Positions 61,010-64,000 of a stretch of 64,000 nt of DNA are shown here, piece by piece; position 1 is the stretch's first letter, and each line of letters begins with the position of its first letter. The position numbers and the translations under genes are program-made. The stretch comes from Croceimicrobium sp963974215 (lineage in GTDB: Bacteria > Bacteroidota > Bacteroidia > Flavobacteriales > Schleiferiaceae). The notes beneath the pieces were generated by a model that had not been told where the DNA came from, ran no database searches, and was given only the letters and a program-made list of their open reading frames with translations. The stretch lies in the NCBI GenBank assembly GCA_963974215.1, contig CAXBBL010000001.1, positions 538,250 through 602,249 on the forward strand, written 5' to 3'.

Positions 61010-62848
61010 ATGTCTACCTTTGCCCCAATGAAACCATTTTGGCGCATAGCACACTATGCTTATCCTTATAAAGGAAAAATAATTTTAAGTGTCTTCTCTA
61101 ATCTTATGGCAACCGTATTTAGCCTCGCTAGTATTGGCTTGGTGGTGCCTGTTTTACAGATTATTTTTGATAATGCTCCGATGGCAGCTGAGGCTCCCGT
61201 TTACAAGGCTAATTTTTTCACCTATGCACAAGAATTTCTCGCCTATGAAATAGGCCGCCGCATGGCCGATACAGGGCAGCAAGAAGCCCTATTATACGTT
61301 TGTTTTTTGGTGGTAGGCGCCTTCTTTTTTAAGAACATTTTCCGCTATTTAGCACAGTATACTTTGGCGCCGATGCGTAACGGCATTACCCGCGATCTGC
61401 GTCGAGCCTTGCATCAAAAAATATTGGCATTACCCATTGGTTATTTCACCGAGCAAAGAAAAGGGGATATCATTTCACGTATGACTTCCGATTTAAAGGA
61501 GATTGAAAATGGTGTGTTAGCTACCATCGAAATGTTATTCCGCGAGCCGATTATGATTTTAACCTCGCTGGGCGTTTTAATTTGGATGAGTCCGCAGCTC
61601 ACCCTTTTTGTACTGGTCCTTCTGCCATTTGTGTCGCTCTTAATTACCCGCATCGGCAAAAGCCTAAAACGCTCTAGCACGAAGGCCCAAGAGCAAGTGG
61701 GTGAAATACTGTCCCTTACGGAAGAAGACGTGAGTGGTTTAAAAGTAATTAAAGCTTTTACAGCAGAGAAGCAAAAAAGCGACCTTTTCGAAAAAGCCAT
61801 TAGCAACTATTATTTTTTAATGAATAAGGTATTGCGCAAGAACGATTTAGCTTCGCCTATCAGCGAGTTTATGGGTTCTTTGGTAATGGCCGTTATTATT
61901 TGGTACGGCGGTTCTTTAGTGTTGGAGCAAGGAGACTTTACGGCGGAAAGCTTTATCGCCTACGTACTTTTCTTTTACCAAATCATTCCGCCTAGTAAGA
62001 GCTTATCTCAGGCTAGCTACAAGATACAGCAAGGTAATGCCTCTAGCGAAAGGGTATTGGAATTACTAGATGCTGAGAATCCGATCCAAGATCATCCCGA
62101 GGCCGAGTCATTAGGGGAGTTTAGTGACGCCATTGAGTTTAAAGATGTCTGTTTCTCCTATCAAGAAAAGCAGATTTTAAAAGATATAAACCTTACCGTT
62201 AAAAAAGGTAAAACCGTGGCCTTAGTAGGGCAGAGTGGTGGCGGAAAAACTACGCTGACCAATTTGGTTCCGCGTTTTTACGATATCAATAGTGGCAGCT
62301 TAAAAATCGATGGCATCGACATTAAAAAGGTGAAGCTTTTCGATTTGCGCTCACAATTAGGCATTGTTACCCAAGAGACCTTATTGTTTAACGAAAGTGT
62401 AGCTTATAATATCGCTTTAGGTCGCCCGCAAGCTACGCGTGAAGAAGTAATTGCGGCCGCAAAAATTGCCAATGCCCACGATTTTATTGAAGGCCTACCT
62501 AAAGGTTATGACACCAATATTGGTGATGCCGGTGGAAAGCTTAGCGGTGGGCAAAAACAACGTTTAAGTATTGCTCGAGCGGTCCTTAAAAACCCTCCCA
62601 TATTAATTTTAGATGAGGCCACCAGTGCGCTCGATACGGAATCGGAAAAGTTAGTGCAAGACGCACTTTTCCGGTTAATGGAAAACCGTACTTCTTTAGT
62701 TATTGCGCATCGCTTAAGCACCATTCAGCATGCGGATGAAATTTTAGTGATAAATGAGGGTGAAATCGCCGAACAGGGCAGTCACCAAGAATTGCTAGAT
62801 AAACAAGGGATTTATCACAAATTGGTAGAAATGCAAAGTTTCACTTAA
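61010..62848 (+). CDS. ABC exporter, MsbA-like (membrane domain fused to ATPase)
   Basis: A 612-residue half-transporter that dimerises. Residues ~15-340 carry six membrane helices (TVFSLASIGLVVPVLQIIFD etc.). The nucleotide-binding domain shows Walker A GQSGGGKTTL, Q-loop IVTQETLLF, signature KLSGGQKQRLS, Walker B ILILDEATSALD and H-loop IAHRLST. It resembles MsbA/lipid-A-core or multidrug exporters; the substrate is not decided. Starts at 61010 or 61028 (MKPFWRIAHYAYPYKGKI) are both possible. It is 11 bp upstream of the epimerase gene. Confidence 0.92.
   Translation: MSTFAPMKPFWRIAHYAYPYKGKIILSVFSNLMATVFSLASIGLVVPVLQIIFDNAPMAAEAPVYKANFFTYAQEFLAYEIGRRMADTGQQEALLYVCFLVVGAFFFKNIFRYLAQYTLAPMRNGITRDLRRALHQKILALPIGYFTEQRKGDIISRMTSDLKEIENGVLATIEMLFREPIMILTSLGVLIWMSPQLTLFVLVLLPFVSLLITRIGKSLKRSSTKAQEQVGEILSLTEEDVSGLKVIKAFTAEKQKSDLFEKAISNYYFLMNKVLRKNDLASPISEFMGSLVMAVIIWYGGSLVLEQGDFTAESFIAYVLFFYQIIPPSKSLSQASYKIQQGNASSERVLELLDAENPIQDHPEAESLGEFSDAIEFKDVCFSYQEKQILKDINLTVKKGKTVALVGQSGGGKTTLTNLVPRFYDINSGSLKIDGIDIKKVKLFDLRSQLGIVTQETLLFNESVAYNIALGRPQATREEVIAAAKIANAHDFIEGLPKGYDTNIGDAGGKLSGGQKQRLSIARAVLKNPPILILDEATSALDTESEKLVQDALFRLMENRTSLVIAHRLSTIQHADEILVINEGEIAEQGSHQELLDKQGIYHKLVEMQSFT
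61015..61022 (+). promoter_or_regulatory. Possible -7 box overlapping the first ATG of the ABC exporter
   Basis: TACCTTTG is a perfect TAnnTTTG inside codons 2-5 of the frame starting at 61010. If used, the gene would start at the ATG at 61028 on a nearly leaderless mRNA. Confidence 0.35.
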
Positions 62849-62859
62849 CAGATTTTAAG

Positions 62860-63264
62860 ATGCGTAAGATTGAGCACATCGGCATAGCCGTGAAAAACTT
62901 GGAAGCCGCCAATGAAGTTTTTGCCGCCCTTTTCGATGAGGAGCACTATAAAGTAGAAAAGGTAGAAAGCGAAGGCGTAAGCACGTCTTTTTTTCAGGTA
63001 GGCCCAAACAAAATCGAGCTCTTAGAAGGCACAAATCCCGACAGCCCCATTTCTAAATTTATTGAAAAACGCGGCGAAGGCATTCACCATATTGCGTTTG
63101 ACGTAGAAGACATCGAAGCAGAAATCGCCCGCTTACAAGCCAAAGGTTTTACAGTTCTCAACGAAACACCCAAGCCGGGCGCCGACGGCAAAGTGGTTGC
63201 CTTTTTACACCCAAAATCGAGCAATGGCGTTTTGGTGGAACTGTGTATGGATAGGAGAAAGTAG
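62860..63264 (+). CDS. mce: Methylmalonyl-CoA epimerase
   Basis: This VOC-fold enzyme interconverts (R)- and (S)-methylmalonyl-CoA in propionate metabolism. The 134-residue protein shows two beta-alpha-beta-beta-beta modules: KIEHIGIAVKNLEAANEVFA with the first metal histidine, ISKFIEKRGEGIHHIAFDVE with the second metal histidine, and GVLVELC with the glutamate ligand. FFQVGPNKIELLE is also typical. The mutase is not in this window. It follows the ABC exporter by 11 bp and may share its transcript. Confidence 0.93.
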   Translation: MRKIEHIGIAVKNLEAANEVFAALFDEEHYKVEKVESEGVSTSFFQVGPNKIELLEGTNPDSPISKFIEKRGEGIHHIAFDVEDIEAEIARLQAKGFTVLNETPKPGADGKVVAFLHPKSSNGVLVELCMDRRK

Positions 63265-63303
63265 TGAGTATTGAGTAGTGAGTACAGAGTATTGAGTAGT
63301 GAG
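63261..63303. repeat. Short imperfect tandem repeat
   Basis: Overlapping units of TAGTGAGTATTGAG and TAGTGAGTACAGAGTATTGA follow the epimerase stop codon directly. Confidence 0.8.
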
Positions 63304-63307
63304 ATGG

Positions 63308-64000
63308 GCTTTCGTTAGGGTTAAAGGCTTTCGTTTTTAAAAAGCGACATTCTGAACCAAGTTCAGAATGTCTGCGGAGATAATAGGTTGTTAATTCTCT
63401 GAAACCATTAAAAATCTTCAATTTAAGAATGGAGTTTTTAGGTACCAGAAAGTGCCCGTTCCTACCGTCACCCTGAACTTGTTTCAGGGTCTCTTCTTAA
63501 TAAAGTCGGTTCCACTAGAGCAATATCCAGCATTCAGTTTCCCAGAGAATTTATCGCTTTCGTTTTAAAAGGATTGAGATTCTGAACCAAGTTCAGAATG
63601 ACCTTGGCAATCAGAATGACCTTGGCAATCGTAGGTTGTTAATTCTCCGAAACCATTAAAAATCTTTAATTTAAGAATGGAGTTTTTAAGTACCGAAAAG
63701 ATGTCTGTTCCTATCGTCACCCTGAACTCGTTTCAGGGTCTCTTTTTAATAAAGTCGGTTCCATTAGAGCAGCGTCGAGTATTTAGTTTCCTAAAGATTG
63801 TAATCGCTTTCGTTTTAAAAGGATTGAGATTCTGAAACGAGTTCAGAATGACCGTCGAGAAATTAGGTTGTTAATTCTCCGAAACTATTATAAATCTTCA
63901 ATTTAAGAATGGAGTTTTTAGGTACCGAAAAGTGCCCGTTCCTACCGTCACCCTGAACTCGTTTCAGGGTCTCTTTTTAATAAAGTCGGTTCCATTAGAG
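63308..64000. repeat. Tandem array of ~232-248-bp units with two palindromes each
   Basis: The phrase GGTTGTTAATTCTC recurs at 63386, 63634 and 63866, followed each time by ATTTAAGAATGGAGTTTTTA, CACCCTGAAC(T/C)(T/C)GTTTCAGGGT and AATAAAGTCGGTTCCA. Each unit contains the palindromes ATTCTGAACCAAGTTCAGAAT (with variants) and ACCCTGAACTCGTTTCAGGG. The middle unit carries a 16-18-bp internal duplication (CAGAATGACCTTGGCAAT). The array is cut by the window end. No gene was recognised in it. Confidence 0.9.

Noticed and set aside
63308..64000. CRISPR array
   Set aside because: Units are long (232-248 bp), contain palindromes and have no short repeat-spacer alternation; no cas genes nearby.
1..64000. 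tRNA, rRNA and large riboswitch genes
   Set aside because: No cloverleaf, rRNA block or known riboswitch core was recognised on either strand by eye; a covariance scan would be needed for certainty.

Overview
The window reads as chromosomal DNA of a Bacteroidota bacterium, most likely a free-living (probably marine) Flavobacteriales. The signs are type IX secretion (T9SS) C-terminal sorting domains on seven proteins, a SusC/SusD pair, promoters of the Bacteroidota form TAnnTTTG, weak Shine-Dalgarno sequences and AT-rich intergenic DNA. No rRNA, tRNA, CRISPR array, phage or intact insertion sequence was seen.

Layout. 0-11.6 kb is housekeeping: a thioredoxin-like protein, a DUF4173-type membrane protein, purQ, a GNAT enzyme, a large T9SS beta-propeller protein, a ClC antiporter, aspS, tadA and a bacilliredoxin. 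11.8-23.8 kb is starch/maltodextrin use: a T9SS protein with repeated carbohydrate-binding-like modules, three GH13 enzymes and an SLC45-type MFS sugar transporter, interrupted by an alpha/beta hydrolase and a soluble PAS histidine kinase/response regulator pair. 24-33.3 kb carries four secreted T9SS proteins, including a tandem pair of PKD proteins and broken copies of a gene that is intact at 52.8 kb. 33.4-41.9 kb holds a tight minus-strand operon (pfkA, gapA, BadF-type sugar kinase, beta-phosphoglucomutase, GH65 maltose phosphorylase), divergent from a Nudix-HTH regulator and a fourth GH13. 42.3-46.2 kb is an island of five unrelated small genes, each in a cassette bounded by integron attC-like palindromes. 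46.6-52.6 kb is a susCD operon with two extra surface proteins. 52.8-55.2 kb is a T9SS type B protein. 55.3-60.9 kb is an RND efflux operon. 61-63.3 kb is an ABC exporter and methylmalonyl-CoA epimerase. The last 0.7 kb is a tandem repeat array that runs off the window.

How the genes work together. A 17-bp palindrome, AGTGTAAA-N-TTTACACT, lies before the susCD operon, the GH13/MFS operon, the T9SS carbohydrate-binding gene and the divergent pfkA/Nudix regulator promoters. This links outer-membrane capture, hydrolysis, inner-membrane uptake, maltose phosphorolysis and upper glycolysis into one regulon. The Nudix-HTH protein, whose Nudix box has lost catalytic glutamates, is the best candidate regulator.

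The most novel part is 42.36-46.2 kb. The first bases of cassettes 1, 2 and 3 are the exact reverse complement (10, 10 and 8 nt) of the box that opens the palindrome at their own 3' end, as in integron gene cassettes, yet no integrase is in the window. A MITE-like element with about 18-bp terminal inverted repeats has landed in the third palindrome, and related copies lie at four other intergenic sites.
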